Part shown: piece after piece, positions 45,052-53,713 of the stretch
How positions within the stretch are numbered: position 1 is the stretch's first letter
Layout of the letters: each line of letters opens with the position of its first letter
Origin: Alphaproteobacteria bacterium
GTDB taxonomy: Bacteria; Pseudomonadota; Alphaproteobacteria; Reyranellales; Reyranellaceae
Length of the DNA: 64,000 nucleotides
NCBI GenBank assembly: GCA_019635875.1
Contig: JAHBYP010000006.1
Span: forward strand, 278,236 to 342,235
Direction: 5' to 3'
Translations under genes and position numbers: made by a program
Notes under the pieces: generated by a model
Database searches by the model: none
What the model saw: the letters and a program-made list of their open reading frames with translations, nothing else
What the model was told of the DNA's origin: nothing

Positions 45052-46575
45052 ATGGCAACCAACCGCGTTTCCATCCTGATCGCCGCCATGGGCGGCGAGG
45101 GCGGCGGCGTGCTGGCCGACTGGATCGTGCGCGCGGCGCAGGGCGCCGGGCTCGCGGTGCAGCTCACCTCGATCCCCGGCGTGGCGCAGCGCACCGGTGC
45201 CACGACCTACTACATCGAGATGGTGCCGCCCGACGGCACGCGGCGCAGCAACAGCGCGCCGGTGCTGGCGCTGAACCCGGCGCTGGGCGAGGTCGACATC
45301 ATGATGGCGACCGAGCTGCTGGAAGCCGCGCGCGCCGCCGCCAACGGCTTCATGTCGCCCGAGCGCACGATCCTGATCGGCTCGACCCATCGCGTCTTCG
45401 CCACCTCGGAGAAGATGGAGATGGGCGACGGCCGCTATGACGCGGCCAGGCTGCTGCGCGTGGTCAAGGACAACAGCCGCGAGCGCATCCTGTTCGACAT
45501 GGAGCAGGCGGCCGAGGAAAGCGGCTCGGTGCTCAACGCCGTGCTGCTGGGCGCGCTGGCTGGCAGCAACCGCACGCCGGTGGCGGCGTCGCATTACGAG
45601 GCGGCGATCCGCGAGGGCGGCAAGGCGGTCGACGCCAACCTCGCCGGCTTCGCCTTCGGCCAGGCGCATGCGCGCGGCGATCTCGAGGAGATGGCGCGCG
45701 AGGCCGCCAAGCGCGCCGCGCGCGATGCCGGCGCCGAGGCGCCGCTGGCCCGCGCGCGCACGAGCTTCGCCGGCGAGGCGCTCGACGGGATCGAGGAGGG
45801 CGTGCGCCGCCTCGTGCACTACCAGGGCCTGGCCTACGCCGATCTGTACCTCGATCGCCTCGACCGGCTGCAGCAGGCCGGCGCCGACAACCGGCTGCTG
45901 CGCGAGAGCGCGCGCCATCTCGCCGTGCGCATGTCGTTCGAGGACGTGATCCGCGTCGCGCAGGCCAAGGTCTCGGCCGAGCGCTTCGCGCGCGTGCGCC
46001 GCGAGGTGCGCGCGAAGGCGCACGAGCCGGTCGTGCTCACCGAGCATTTCAAGCCCGGCATCGAGGAGATCGCCGCGATCCTGCCGCCGGCGATGGGCCG
46101 CGCCTTCGTCCGCTGGGGCGAGCGCACCGGGCGGCTCAACAGATCCTATTGGTCGATGCGCGTGAACACGACGTCGGTGCTGGGCTTCCTGCGCCTGTGG
46201 ACCTTGTCGAAGCTGCGCTGGTGGCGGCCGCGCAGCCTGCGCTTCCAGGAGGAGCAGGCGCAGATCGAGCGCTGGCTCGACGCCATCATCCGCGCCGTCG
46301 CACTCTCGCCACCACTGGCGCTGGAGATCGCGGAATGCGCGCGGCTGATCAAGGGCTACGGCGATACGCATCGCCGCGGCTCGGCCAGCTACGCCGCGAT
46401 CGAGCGCGCGGTGATCGAGCCGGCGCTGGCGGGCACGCTGCCCGCGACGCTCGCCGCCGATGCCGTCGCCTCCGCGCGTGTCGCAGCACTGGCCGATCCG
46501 GAAGGCGCCTCGCTGTCGCGCACGCTCGGCGAGATCGCCGATCGCACGCCCGCGCTGGCGAAGGCCGCGGAGTGA
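45052..46575 (+). CDS. iorB: Indolepyruvate ferredoxin oxidoreductase, beta subunit with C-terminal extension
   Basis: A 507-residue subunit. The N-terminal ~200 residues are the gamma-type oxidoreductase domain (IAAMGGEGGGVLADWIVRAA, SIPGVAQRTGATTYYIEM), which channels CoA chemistry with IorA. The remaining ~300 residues are a mainly helical extension (DUF6537-like) that makes it much longer than archaeal IorB (~200) but similar to alphaproteobacterial versions. The ATG follows directly on the MITE-like element, whose GGGGGAAGG end provides the ribosome-binding purines. Confidence 0.9.
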   Translation: MATNRVSILIAAMGGEGGGVLADWIVRAAQGAGLAVQLTSIPGVAQRTGATTYYIEMVPPDGTRRSNSAPVLALNPALGEVDIMMATELLEAARAAANGFMSPERTILIGSTHRVFATSEKMEMGDGRYDAARLLRVVKDNSRERILFDMEQAAEESGSVLNAVLLGALAGSNRTPVAASHYEAAIREGGKAVDANLAGFAFGQAHARGDLEEMAREAAKRAARDAGAEAPLARARTSFAGEALDGIEEGVRRLVHYQGLAYADLYLDRLDRLQQAGADNRLLRESARHLAVRMSFEDVIRVAQAKVSAERFARVRREVRAKAHEPVVLTEHFKPGIEEIAAILPPAMGRAFVRWGERTGRLNRSYWSMRVNTTSVLGFLRLWTLSKLRWWRPRSLRFQEEQAQIERWLDAIIRAVALSPPLALEIAECARLIKGYGDTHRRGSASYAAIERAVIEPALAGTLPATLAADAVASARVAALADPEGASLSRTLGEIADRTPALAKAAE

Positions 46576-46590
46576 ACGCCGTCGCTCTTG

Positions 46591-46714
46591 CCTTCCCCCG
46601 GAGGGCGAAGGTGGCGCGCGAAGCGCGACGGAAGGGGGATGCCTCAACGCGCTCGCTGTCCGCCTTCGACATCCCCCTTCCGCCCTTCGGGCACCTTCCC
46701 CCTCCGGGGGAAGG
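46591..46714 (+). mobile_element. MITE-like palindromic element, copy 2
   Basis: A 124-bp element between iorB and the thioesterase. It has the same terminal palindromes and the right arm CATCCCCCTTCCGCCCTTCG found in copy 3, but a changed base (GGGCGAAGG) in its left arm. Its right end GGGGGAAGGGA lies 3 bases from the GTG of the next gene. The central section differs from the other two copies. Confidence 0.85.
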
Positions 46715-46717
46715 GAA

Positions 46718-47218
46718 GTGACTCCGCTGCCGCCGAGCCACGACGACTTCGCCATCGTGCCGGCGGTCGACGGCCGCGGCCTCGCGATACGTCACCGGGT
46801 GACGGTGGAGTGGGGCGATTGCGATCCCGCCGGCATCATCTTCTATCCGACCTATTTCCGCTGGTGGGACCAGGGCAGCTGGCGGCTGTTCCGCGCCATC
46901 GGGCTCGACCGCCGCGCCATGCGCGAGGATCTCGGCGGCGTCGACATCCCGATCCTCGAGGCCGCCGGCGCCTTCCAGGCGACGGTGACGCCGGGCGACG
47001 CGCTGGTCGTCTCCAGCATCGTCGAGCGCTGGGGCAACAGCTCGTTCCGCGTCTCCCACGCCGTGGCGCGCCTCGACGGCTCGCCGGTCGCCAGCGGCCA
47101 CGAGACGCGCTGCTGGACAAAGGCGCTCGCGGGCCAGCCCGGCAAGCTCAAGGCGACGCGCATCCCCGACGACATCGTCGCGCGCTTCGGCGGCACGCGC
47201 GCCACCTCGTCGGCCTGA
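46718..47218 (+). CDS. Acyl-CoA thioesterase, 4-hydroxybenzoyl-CoA thioesterase type
   Basis: A 166-residue hot-dog thioesterase with a 25-residue N-terminal extension. VEWGDCDPAGIIFYPTYFRWW has Asp36 at the catalytic position, closer to the classical motif than the 3641 paralogue. It follows iorAB after a MITE-like element and starts at GTG with ribosome-site purines from that element. A thioesterase here could release arylacetate from the arylacetyl-CoA made by IorAB; that linkage is inferred from gene order. Confidence 0.82.
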   Translation: MTPLPPSHDDFAIVPAVDGRGLAIRHRVTVEWGDCDPAGIIFYPTYFRWWDQGSWRLFRAIGLDRRAMREDLGGVDIPILEAAGAFQATVTPGDALVVSSIVERWGNSSFRVSHAVARLDGSPVASGHETRCWTKALAGQPGKLKATRIPDDIVARFGGTRATSSA

Positions 47219-47305
47219 TCGCGACCGAATCGGACCCGATGGCGATTGCCCGCGCGGCGGGCTCCGCCCAGTGTCGGTGGCGCGATTGCGAGCGAAAGGG
47301 CGGAC

Positions 47306-48919
47306 GTGGATCTCGGCGGTTTCTTCACCATCGGTGTCGATACGGCGACGGCGATGCCGGCGACCTACCGGCCCTCTCTGGTCGTGCTGTCCTACCTGAT
47401 CGCCTCGTTCGCCGGCTTCACCTTCCTGCGCTTCGCCGGGCGCCTGACCGAGCTGCCGACCCTGCGCTTCATGTGGCTCGGCGCCGGCGCGATCACCATG
47501 GGCGGCGGCATCTGGGCCATGCACTTCGTCGGCATGCTGGCGCACGAGCTGCCCGCGCCCGTCGCCTACGACCCGCTGCTCACCGCCGCGTCGATCCTGC
47601 CGGCGATGCTGGCGGCCGGCGTCGCCCTGCACCTGGTCGCGCAGCCCTCGGTGGGCGCCGGCCGGCTGCTGGTCGGCGGCGTGCTGATGGGCGCCGGCAT
47701 CGGCGTGATGCACTACACCGGCATGGCGGCGATGCGCTTCGACGGCATCGTGCGCTACGACCCGGCGCTGTTCGCCACCTCGATCGTCGTCGCCGTGGCG
47801 CTGTCGATCGTCGCGCTCAAGGTGCGCTTCTGGTTCGCCGCGAAAGATGGCGTCGCCGGGCTGCTGCGCGAGAGCGCCAGCGCCCTGATCCTGGGCTTCG
47901 CCGTCACCGCCATGCACTACACGGCGATGGCCTCGACCAACTGCTTTGCCGTCCCCGACGAGCAGCCCGACCACCTGGCGCTCGATCCCGCGGTCTTCAG
48001 CACCGTGACGACGATCATCACGGCGCTGGTCCTGCTGCTGGCGCTGGCGATCCTGGTCTTCGACCGCCGCGTCCGCCAGGAGATCGCGCTGCGCGAAGCG
48101 GCGGCGGACCAGGTGCTGAACACCACGCGGCAGCTGGCGCAGGCGCAGAAGATGGAGGTCGTCGGGCGTATGGCCACCGGCATGGCGCACGAGGTCAACC
48201 AGCCGCTCACCGTGCTGCAATTCGCCGTCGAGGGCCTCGCCAACGAGATCGAGGAAGGCTTCCATCGCGACGACCCCGACGAGTTCGGCGTCGCCACCCT
48301 GGGCCGCCTGGGCAAGATGGAGGCGCAGATCCAGCGCGCCTCGGGCATCATCCGCTCGCTGCAGGGCTTCGCCCGCCACGCCGACAGCAAGCCCGGCGTC
48401 TTCGACGTGGCGCAGACCATCGGCAGCACGGTCGACATCCTGCGCGAGCAGCTGCGCACGGCCGGCATCGATCTCGAGGTCGCGCCGGGCGCGCCGGTGC
48501 CGGCGGTGCACGGCTATCCCAACGGCCTGCAGCAGGTACTGATCAACCTGATCATCAACGCCCGCGACGCGATCAAGGACAGCGCGCCCGAAGGCGCCAC
48601 GCCGGCGCGGCGCGGCCGCATCGAGCTCTGCGCCCGCCACGACACCGCGCGCGACGCGGTGGTGATCGAGGTCGCCGACAACGGGCCCGGCATCCCCGCC
48701 GAGGCCCTGGCCAGGCTGTTCGAGCCCTTCTTCACCACCAAGCCGACCGGCAAGGGCACCGGGCTGGGCCTGTCGATCAGCCTCGAGATCGTGCGCAAGA
48801 TGGGCGGCACGCTCAGCGCCGAGAACCGCGCCGACGGCGGCGCCCTGTTCAGGCTGACCCTGCCGAAGGCGCCGCAGGCGGCCCAGGAGCCGGCGCCCGC
48901 GATCGCCCGCGCCGCCTGA
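47306..48919 (+). CDS. MHYT-domain sensor histidine kinase
   Basis: A 537-residue membrane sensor. Seven or so spans contain three MHYT motifs, MHFVGM, MHYTGM and MHYTAM, whose Met/His residues are thought to bind copper and sense O2, CO or NO. A short coil leads to a HisKA domain with phospho-His in GMAHEVNQPL, then ATPase blocks NLIINARDAI and DNGPGIPAEALARLFEPFF with GKGTGLGLSIS. There is no receiver domain and no response regulator beside it. GTG start with AAAGGG upstream. The signal is inferred from the family. Confidence 0.9.
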   Translation: MDLGGFFTIGVDTATAMPATYRPSLVVLSYLIASFAGFTFLRFAGRLTELPTLRFMWLGAGAITMGGGIWAMHFVGMLAHELPAPVAYDPLLTAASILPAMLAAGVALHLVAQPSVGAGRLLVGGVLMGAGIGVMHYTGMAAMRFDGIVRYDPALFATSIVVAVALSIVALKVRFWFAAKDGVAGLLRESASALILGFAVTAMHYTAMASTNCFAVPDEQPDHLALDPAVFSTVTTIITALVLLLALAILVFDRRVRQEIALREAAADQVLNTTRQLAQAQKMEVVGRMATGMAHEVNQPLTVLQFAVEGLANEIEEGFHRDDPDEFGVATLGRLGKMEAQIQRASGIIRSLQGFARHADSKPGVFDVAQTIGSTVDILREQLRTAGIDLEVAPGAPVPAVHGYPNGLQQVLINLIINARDAIKDSAPEGATPARRGRIELCARHDTARDAVVIEVADNGPGIPAEALARLFEPFFTTKPTGKGTGLGLSISLEIVRKMGGTLSAENRADGGALFRLTLPKAPQAAQEPAPAIARAA

Positions 48920-48922
48920 AGC

Positions 48923-48991
48923 CTGTCATCCCGAGCGTAGCGAGGGATCCAGGGTGGCTGCCTGGATCCCTCGCTGCGCTCGGGATGACAG
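48923..48991. repeat. 69-bp palindromic repeat, copy D
   Basis: Arms CTGTCATCCCGAGCGTAGCG and the complement (with GCAGC on the right) enclose AGGGTGGCTGCCTGG. It lies between the convergent sensor kinase and hydratase genes, 3 bases past the kinase stop. Confidence 0.9.
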
Positions 48992-49001
48992 AGTGCCTTG
49001 G

Positions 49002-49748
49002 CTAAGTCGGGAACGAGACCGAGGTCGAGCCGAGGCCGGGGAACTGCGCCTCGACCTTCGCACCCGGCTGCACGAATTGCAGGCCGACCCACGAGCCGGT
49101 GGTGACGATCTGCCCGGCGCGGATGCCGCCGCGGCGCGCCGCGACATGCCTGGCCAGCCATTGCACCAGGCGCAGCGGCGAGCCGCCGCTCAGCCCGCCG
49201 ACCATGTCGACCAGCGGCACGCCGTCGACGATCAGCTTCACCGGCTGCTTCGCATAGTCGTGCGTGCGCCAGCCGGCGAAGGCGGGACCCACGACCAGCG
49301 CCTTGTTCATGCCGTTGTCGCTGAGCGCCCACAGCGGATCGAGCGACTTGTAGTCGGCGAGCCGCGTGTCGACGACCTCCATCACGACATGCGCCGAGCC
49401 GATAGCGTCGAGCACCGCGTCGTCCGACGGCGCGCTGGTAAGGTCGCGCGCGAAGCGGAAGGCGATTTCGGCCTCGACGCCATGCATCGCCATGCTGGCG
49501 GCGGGGAAGCTGGCCGGGCCGTCGATCACGTTGCCCTTCAGCAGCGGCGCGCAGTTCGGTGTCGCCTCGGGCGTCTTGGCGCCGGTCTTCCAGCCGTCGA
49601 CTGGCCGGTAGCCCTTGGCGACGATGTCCTGGATGGCATAGGCCTCGTCCTCGCTCGCCGGCGCCGGCCCGGGCGGGCTCACCTGCGTGCGCGTGAAGCG
49701 CGCGCGCAGCAGCGCGACGGCGGCGGCTTCGATCTCGGCTGGAGTCAT
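49002..49748 (-). CDS. 2-keto-4-pentenoate hydratase/fumarylacetoacetase-fold protein
   Basis: A 248-residue enzyme of the MhpD/DmpE-type hydratase group, which adds water to 2-hydroxypentadienoates in meta-cleavage pathways. YAIQDIVAKGYRPVDGWKTGAKT, the metal-ligating acid region AEIAFRF, EVVDTRLADYKSLDP and NGMNKALVVGP match it. It is downstream of the amidase and CaiB-type genes on the same strand, separated by a strong hairpin, so co-transcription is uncertain. A decarboxylase (4-oxalocrotonate type) reaction is the main alternative. Confidence 0.82.
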   Translation of the reverse strand: MTPAEIEAAAVALLRARFTRTQVSPPGPAPASEDEAYAIQDIVAKGYRPVDGWKTGAKTPEATPNCAPLLKGNVIDGPASFPAASMAMHGVEAEIAFRFARDLTSAPSDDAVLDAIGSAHVVMEVVDTRLADYKSLDPLWALSDNGMNKALVVGPAFAGWRTHDYAKQPVKLIVDGVPLVDMVGGLSGGSPLRLVQWLARHVAARRGGIRAGQIVTTGSWVGLQFVQPGAKVEAQFPGLGSTSVSFPT

Positions 49749-49770
49749 GGCGGCTTCCTCCCACTACTTC

Positions 49771-49829
49771 GGGCCGCGCCGCTCCAGCGGCGCTCTTCTC
49801 GCATGAGCGCCGCTGGAGCGGCGCGGCCC
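49771..49829. repeat. Perfect inverted repeat, 25-bp arms
   Basis: The arms start GGGCCGCGCCGCTCCAGCGG and pair perfectly over 25 bases with the right arm around a 9-base TTCTCGCAT loop. It lies in the gap between the amidase stop and the hydratase start. No T-tract follows in either direction, so it is a stable hairpin rather than a standard terminator. It differs in sequence from the 69-bp and MITE-like families. Confidence 0.85.
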
Positions 49830-49841
49830 CCAAGAGAAAGA

Positions 49842-51275
49842 CTACCCCGCAATCAACGCCGGCCGCCTGTCCTTCCACGGCTTCGCCTGCTCGAGCTGCG
49901 CGGCCAGCCGGAACAGGCGGGCCTCGTCGCCGAACGGTGCCACGAACTGGATGCCGATCGGCAGCCCCGACGCGCTCCAGTGCAGCGGCACGCTCATCGC
50001 CGGATTGCCCGCGGCGTTGAACAGCGAGGTGAAGGCGATCGAGCGGTTGAGCGCGACCAGATAGGCGTCGGCGTCCTGGCTCGACAGCGACAGCACGCCG
50101 AGCGGCCAGGGCGGCGCGCACATGGTCGGCGTCAGCAGGATGTCGTGCTGCTGGAAGAAGCGCGCGACGACGCGGCCGACGCGATGCAGCACGGTGACCG
50201 CGCCGGCATAGTCGGCGGCGGTGTACTTCAGGCCGAGCTCGGCCATCGACCAGGTGAGCGGCTCGGCGTCGGTCGACTCCAGCTTCTTGCCCAGCGCCCT
50301 CGCGCGCGCCGCCAAGGTGGCGTAAACGTTGGAGGCGATGACGATGCGCGTGGCCTCGCGGAACTGCGTGACGTCGAACTCGGGCCGCGCGATCGTCACC
50401 GTGTGGCCCAGCTGCTCGCAGAGCTTCGCCGCGTCTTCCGTGCCCTTGCGGCACTCGGGATCGACCGGCTCGCCGTTCCACGGATCGATGCAGAGCGCGA
50501 TGCGCAGCTTGCCGGGATCGCGGCCGACCTCGTCCAGGAACCTGCCCGCGGGCGCCGGCGCGAAATAGGGATCGCCGACATCGGGACCATGGCTGGCGTC
50601 GAGCAGGGCGGCGCTGTCGCGCACGCTGATGCTGACGCAATGCGCCACCGCCTGGCCGCCCCAGCCTTCGCCGACATCCGGCCCGCTGGGGTTGCGCGCG
50701 CGCGTCGGCTTGAGCCCGAACACGCCGCAGGCCGAGGCCGGCACGCGGATCGAGCCGCCGCCGTCGGTGGCGTGCGCCATCGGCAGAATGCGCGCGGCGA
50801 CCGAGGCGGCCGCGCCGCCGGACGAACCGCCCGAGCTGTAGCCGAGGTTCCACGGGTTGTGGCAGGGGCCGAACATCGCCGGCTCGGTCGACGGCGCCAG
50901 CCCCATCTCGGGCGAGGCCGACTTGCCGAAGGTGACGAGGCCCGCCGCGTGGTAGCGCGCGACGATGGTGGCGTCGTGCGGCGCCACGAAGTCGGCGAAC
51001 AGCCGGCTCGAGCCGGTCGAGCGCGTGCCCTTGTACAGCGTGCCGAGATCCTTGAGCAGGAACGGCGCGCCCGACAGCGGCCCCGCCGGCAGCGATCCCT
51101 TCGCGACCTGGCGGGCGAGGTCGTAGAGCGGGATGGTGATGGCGTTGAGCGCGCCGTTGAGCTTCTCGGCACGCGCGATGGCCTCCTCGAGCACCTCCGC
51201 CGCCGTCACCTCGCGCTTCTCGACCAGCGCGCTCAGCGCCATCGCATCCAGCGTCTCGTACTCCGCGATCGCCAT
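49842..51275 (-). CDS. Amidase (amidase signature family)
   Basis: A 477-residue hydrolase with the Ser-cisSer-Lys triad of amidase-signature enzymes: the Lys in FLLKDLG near 73, and the glycine/serine-rich loop [17 protein letters not shown] around 143-158. [11 protein letters not shown] and the late [21 protein letters not shown] are usual blocks. It might hydrolyse an amide or aryl-amide such as 6-aminohexanoate-type substrates, but the substrate is unknown. It is co-directional with the CaiB-type gene upstream, with a MITE-like element between them. Confidence 0.88.
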   Translation of the reverse strand: MAIAEYETLDAMALSALVEKREVTAAEVLEEAIARAEKLNGALNAITIPLYDLARQVAKGSLPAGPLSGAPFLLKDLGTLYKGTRSTGSSRLFADFVAPHDATIVARYHAAGLVTFGKSASPEMGLAPSTEPAMFGPCHNPWNLGYSSGGSSGGAAASVAARILPMAHATDGGGSIRVPASACGVFGLKPTRARNPSGPDVGEGWGGQAVAHCVSISVRDSAALLDASHGPDVGDPYFAPAPAGRFLDEVGRDPGKLRIALCIDPWNGEPVDPECRKGTEDAAKLCEQLGHTVTIARPEFDVTQFREATRIVIASNVYATLAARARALGKKLESTDAEPLTWSMAELGLKYTAADYAGAVTVLHRVGRVVARFFQQHDILLTPTMCAPPWPLGVLSLSSQDADAYLVALNRSIAFTSLFNAAGNPAMSVPLHWSASGLPIGIQFVAPFGDEARLFRLAAQLEQAKPWKDRRPALIAG

Positions 51276-51299
51276 GACTTGGTCCCCTATGAAGTCTTA

Positions 51300-51421
51300 C
51301 CTTCCCCCGGAGGGGGAAGGTGGCGCGGAGCGCCGGATGGGGGATGTCGAAGACGAACGGAGGAGTCCGGCTTCGACATCCCCCTTCCGCCCTTCGGGCA
51401 CCTTCCCCCTCCGGGGGAAGG
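51300..51421 (+). mobile_element. MITE-like palindromic element, copy 3
   Basis: A 122-bp element with intact terminal palindromes CCTTCCCCCGGAGGGGGAAG, left arm GGTGGCGCGGAGCGCCGGAT and right arm ending in the same palindrome. TA flanks both ends (TTACC ... GGTAT). It fills the gap between the CaiB-type gene (ending 51424) and the amidase. It is co-oriented with copy 2 and inverted relative to copy 1. Confidence 0.88.
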
Positions 51422-51423
51422 TA

Positions 51424-52632
51424 TCAGGATTTCTTTTCTGTGAGTGCCACGCCGTCGTTGAGCATCGCGGTGATGTCGGCGTCGCTGTAGCCGGCTTCCT
51501 GCAGCACCGTCTTCGTGTCGACACCGAATCGGCGCGGCTTGCTGCGCACGCCGGGCGGGGTGCGCGAGAGCTTGATGGGATTGCCGACGTTGCGATAGCC
51601 GTCCTTCTCCCAGACCATCCCGCGATGCTTGGTGTGCGGATGCTCCAGCACGTCGGGCACCTCCAGCACCGCGCCCGAGGGCACGCCGGCCAGCATCAGC
51701 TCCTCGGCGAAGGACTCACCGTCGCGGTCTTTTGTCAGCGCCGCGAGCTCGGCCTCCATCGCCGCCTTGTTGGCCAGCCGATCCTTGTTGGTCCTGAAGC
51801 GCGGGTCGTCGGCCATCTCCGGCTTGCCCAGCATCTGCGTCAGCTTGCGGAACTGCGCATCGTTGCCGGCGCCGATGACGATGTTGCGGCCTTTGGTCGG
51901 GAAGTTGGCATAGGGCGCGAGATTGCCGTGGCTGTTGCCGAACAGCTTCGGCTTCACGCCGCCCATCAGGTAGTTCGGCGCGTGCGGCTGATGCAGCGCC
52001 ACGGCGCTGTCATAGAGCGTCGCGTCGACGAACTGGCCCTTGCCCGAATGCGAGCGCTCGAACAGCGCCATCAGGATGCCCATGCAGGCATTCATGCCCG
52101 TCGACAGATCGACCACCGGCACGCCGATGCGCACCGGCCCGCTGTCGGGCGCGCCGTTGACCGAGACCAGCCCGGCCCAGGCCTGCACCATGGCGTCGTA
52201 GCCGGGATAGGCGCCCATCGGCCCGTCGCTGCCAAAGCCGGTGACGCGCGCATGCACCAGGCGCGGGAACTTCTTCGACAGCACGTCCTCGTAGCCGATG
52301 CCCCATTTCTCCATGGTGCCGGCCTTGAAGTTCTCGATCAGCACGTCGGCGCTCTCGAGCAGCTTCAGCAGCACCTCGCGGCCCCTGGGCTTGGTGAGGT
52401 CGAGCGCGACGTTGCGCTTGTTGCGGTTGATGCCGGCGTAATAGGCGGAGATGCCCTCGTCGTCGAAGGGCGGGCCCCACAGCCGCGTCTCGTCGCCCTG
52501 CGGCGGCTCGATCTTGATCACCTCGGCGCCGTGGTCGGCCAGCATCTGCCCGCAATAGGGGCCGCCCAGCACGCGCGACAGATCGATCACCTTCAGCCCG
52601 GCCAGCGCGCCGGTCGTCTTTTCAGCTGCCAT
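51424..52632 (-). CDS. CaiB/BaiF family CoA-transferase
   Basis: A 402-residue family III CoA-transferase. GLKVIDLSRVLGGPYCGQMLADHGAEV is the standard opening, and VPVVDLSTGMNA carries the catalytic Asp near residue 172. GIGYEDVLSKKFPRLVHARVTGFG and NYLMGGVKPKLFGNSHGNLAPY fit family III enzymes. It transfers CoA between acids; many members are racemases or formyl-CoA-type transferases, so the pair of acids cannot be stated. Co-directional with the amidase and hydratase. Confidence 0.92.
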   Translation of the reverse strand: MAAEKTTGALAGLKVIDLSRVLGGPYCGQMLADHGAEVIKIEPPQGDETRLWGPPFDDEGISAYYAGINRNKRNVALDLTKPRGREVLLKLLESADVLIENFKAGTMEKWGIGYEDVLSKKFPRLVHARVTGFGSDGPMGAYPGYDAMVQAWAGLVSVNGAPDSGPVRIGVPVVDLSTGMNACMGILMALFERSHSGKGQFVDATLYDSAVALHQPHAPNYLMGGVKPKLFGNSHGNLAPYANFPTKGRNIVIGAGNDAQFRKLTQMLGKPEMADDPRFRTNKDRLANKAAMEAELAALTKDRDGESFAEELMLAGVPSGAVLEVPDVLEHPHTKHRGMVWEKDGYRNVGNPIKLSRTPPGVRSKPRRFGVDTKTVLQEAGYSDADITAMLNDGVALTEKKS

Positions 52633-52732
52633 GTCCTCGTGTCCTGCTGCGTATGCAGGCTTCGCTTACACGGGCCGCGCGTCGCGCGCTACAGTCGGCA
52701 TGCCTGAGCGACAGCAGGGCAGATCGGACCCC

Positions 52733-52800
52733 CTGTCATCCCGAGCGCAGCGAGGGATCTAAGGCTGCCACTGGATCCCTCGCTGCGCTCGGGATGACAG
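52733..52800. repeat. 69-bp palindromic repeat, copy E
   Basis: Arms CTGTCATCCCGAGCGCAGCG and its complement enclose CTAAGGCTGCCACTGG, with one base changed in the left arm (GATCT). It lies between the divergent CaiB-type and MBL genes, about 23 bases upstream of the MBL start. Confidence 0.88.
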
Positions 52801-52822
52801 GCGAGACAAACGGGAGGAAGCG

Positions 52823-53713
52823 ATGCAGGAACGCATGATCGGGGACGCCAGGGTCACCCGCATCGAGGAGATCATGGGACCGGGCTTCCCGGCCGACCAG
52901 TTCTTCCCCGAGTTCGACGCCGCCACGTTCAAGGCGCACGAGCACTGGCTGGCGCCCTCCTACTACTCGCCCGAGCTCGGCCGGCTGATCGCCAGCATCC
53001 ACAGCTGGGTGATCCGCATGAACGGGCTCACCATCCTGGTCGATGCCTGCAGCGGCAACCACAAGCCGCGTCCCGGCATGCCGCGCTTCGACATGCTCAA
53101 CACGGACTACCTCGACAGGCTGCGCCGCGCCGGCGTGCAGCCGGAGGAGATCGACCTGGTCTTGTGCACGCACCTGCATGTCGATCACGTCGGCTGGAAC
53201 ACCAGGCTGGAGAACGGCAAGTGGGTGCCGACCTTTGCCAAGGCGAAGTACGTGATGTCGCGCGGCGATCACGATCACTGGCAGGCGGCGGCGAAGAAGC
53301 CGGAGACCGACGAGTACCAGCGCAACACCTACAACGACTCGGTGCTGCCGATCGTCGAGGCCGGGCTGGCCGAGATGGTCGACGGCCAGCACGATCTCGG
53401 CCGCGGCCTGATGATCAATCCGTCGCCCGGCCACACGCCGGGGCACATCCACGTCACGCTCGACTCGAAGGGCAGGCGCGCGGTGTTCTCGGGCGACGCG
53501 CTGCACAACCCGGTGCAGGTGCCGCTGTGGAAGTGGAACAGCCGCTTCTGCGAGGACACGAACGTCGCGCGCCAGTCGCGCAACAAGATCCTCTCGCATT
53601 GCGCGCACGAGCATGCGCTCTTGATGCCGGCGCATTTCGCGCCGCCACACGCGGCGTACATCAAGGCCAAGGGCGACGATTTCGAGCTGGACTGGGATCA
53701 TGGCCCGCGCTGA
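52823..53713 (+). CDS. MBL-fold metallo-hydrolase
   Basis: A 296-residue metallo-beta-lactamase-fold protein. The metal motif HLHVDH at residues 117-122 is complete, with further likely ligands in PGHTPGHIHV, SGDALH and the C-terminal PAHF. The GGGAGGAAG ribosome site is strong. The N-terminal region resembles the family of lactonase-like hydrolases such as quorum-quenching AiiA relatives, but many other substrates are possible. Its end overlaps the SDR start by 14 bases, so the two are likely translated together. Confidence 0.86.
   Translation: MQERMIGDARVTRIEEIMGPGFPADQFFPEFDAATFKAHEHWLAPSYYSPELGRLIASIHSWVIRMNGLTILVDACSGNHKPRPGMPRFDMLNTDYLDRLRRAGVQPEEIDLVLCTHLHVDHVGWNTRLENGKWVPTFAKAKYVMSRGDHDHWQAAAKKPETDEYQRNTYNDSVLPIVEAGLAEMVDGQHDLGRGLMINPSPGHTPGHIHVTLDSKGRRAVFSGDALHNPVQVPLWKWNSRFCEDTNVARQSRNKILSHCAHEHALLMPAHFAPPHAAYIKAKGDDFELDWDHGPR

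Noticed and set aside
42700..46755. Very long open frame (about 1350 codons) on the minus strand
   Set aside because: It lies antisense to iorA and iorB, which have clear catalytic and cluster motifs; GC-rich codon use leaves the opposite strand open. Its translation is Arg/His/Gln-rich and matches no protein.
48954..51443. 829-codon plus-strand frame
   Set aside because: Spans the hydratase, hairpin, amidase and repeat on the opposite strand; no single domain is recognisable and the true genes have catalytic motifs.
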